NCBI GenBank assembly: GCA_018266395.1
Contig: JAFEAM010000003.1
Location: 186,001-250,000, forward strand
Source of the DNA: Bacteroidota bacterium
GTDB taxonomy: Bacteria > Bacteroidota > Bacteroidia > Cytophagales > Cyclobacteriaceae
Direction: 5' to 3'
DNA: 64,000 nucleotides
The notes beneath the pieces are model-generated. The model was not told the DNA's origin. It made no database searches and saw only the letters and a program-made list of their open reading frames with translations. This document shows, piece after piece, positions 63,672 through 64,000 of the stretch; position 1 is the first letter of the stretch, and every line of letters begins with the position of its first letter. The position numbers and the translations under genes are program-made.

Positions 63672-64000
63672 TCAGTTCCCCACCACCACCTTGGCAAAGC
63701 GGATCACCTTTTCGTTCAGGAGGTAGCCTTTTTCCACCACATCAATAATTTTTCCCTTCAGGCTTTCATTCGGTGCTGGAATCTGGGTAATAGCTTCATG
63801 GATATCGGCATTGAACTCCGACCCCTGGCCGGTTTCCATGGCCTTCACACCATAACTTTCCAGCACTTTCCGGAATTTGTTATGGATAAGGAAGAATCCT
63901 TCAGCCTCTTTATCACTTCTATCCTTGAAGGATTTCTCTGCGCGTTCGAAATCATCGGCTACCGGTAACAGGGCTTTCAGCAATTGTTCATTGGCCCCCT
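63672..64000 (-). CDS. grpE: Nucleotide exchange factor GrpE (5' end cut by window)
   Basis: The last 109 or so residues of GrpE, which releases ADP from DnaK. Recognised from NEQLLKALLPVADDFERA, EGFFLIHNKFRKVLESYGV and VVEKGYLLNEKVIRFAKVVVGN. The frame stays open to base 64000, so the N-terminal dimerisation helix lies beyond the window. It is followed by dnaJ on the same strand. Confidence 0.93.
   Translation of the reverse strand, partial: GANEQLLKALLPVADDFERAEKSFKDRSDKEAEGFFLIHNKFRKVLESYGVKAMETGQGSEFNADIHEAITQIPAPNESLKGKIIDVVEKGYLLNEKVIRFAKVVVGN

Overview
The window reads as chromosomal DNA from a gliding or T9SS-bearing member of the Bacteroidota, most likely the class Cytophagia. The grounds are a 2,392-residue SprA in the order ruvA-sprA-gcvH, a complete gldA-gldF-gldG set, many Bacteroidota families (DUF4837, DUF6787, DUF4340, BBP2 porin, FucP-type MFS), and promoter elements of the Bacteroidota type (TTTG about 20 bp upstream of TAnnTTTG). 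Shine-Dalgarno sequences are mostly absent and several genes use GTG or TTG starts. I see no rRNA, tRNA, CRISPR array, insertion sequence or phage module. Gene density is high and almost every gene is intact; only grpE is cut, by the right edge.

Layout. 0.2-4.6 kb: an NAD-related block with 3-hydroxyanthranilate dioxygenase on the minus strand, and an atypical SDR, an aldehyde dehydrogenase of the aminomuconate/hydroxymuconate type, PnuC and NadR on the plus strand. 4.6-8.9 kb: a probable sugar or amino-sugar salvage block (MFS permease, divergent nucleotidyltransferase, PLP lyase, NahK-like kinase). 8.9-34.8 kb: a long minus-strand run. In transcription order it holds coaX, an outer-membrane protein and a TPR protein, a terminator, lptC, a 54-residue membrane protein, a CNNM/CorC protein, then (from a textbook promoter) ppiD, DUF493, pterin dehydratase, rsmI, an Lnt-like membrane protein, an inositol-phosphatase-like protein, an M16 peptidase, DUF4837, maeB, ruvA, sprA, gcvH and lipA. 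Envelope assembly, secretion and lipoate-dependent metabolism dominate it.

34.9-51.6 kb: mixed orientation. anmK, a BBP2 porin, nhaD, lysC, an S9 peptidase, dnaK, an MreB-like actin, a CotH-like exported protein, a bestrophin-like protein, prfC, a class-A beta-lactamase-like lipoprotein, an FkbM methyltransferase, an RluA-type pseudouridine synthase, DUF6787 and a lipoprotein, closed by a strong terminator. 51.7-55.8 kb: gldA-gldF-gldG-DUF4340, a gliding/ABC operon. 55.9-64 kb, minus strand: atpD-atpC, an orphan sensor kinase, a NatAB-type ABC exporter, a toastrack-like exported protein, and grpE-dnaJ.

The most unusual readings are a DnaJ that has lost both halves of zinc centre 1 while keeping centre 2; an SDR without the Tyr/Lys pair in the kynurenine block; a beta-lactamase-like lipoprotein with Gln where the deacylating Glu should be; an Lnt-like membrane domain without its nitrilase domain; and a compact four-gene gldAFG-DUF4340 operon. 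All family assignments come from motif reading by eye; no database search was run.
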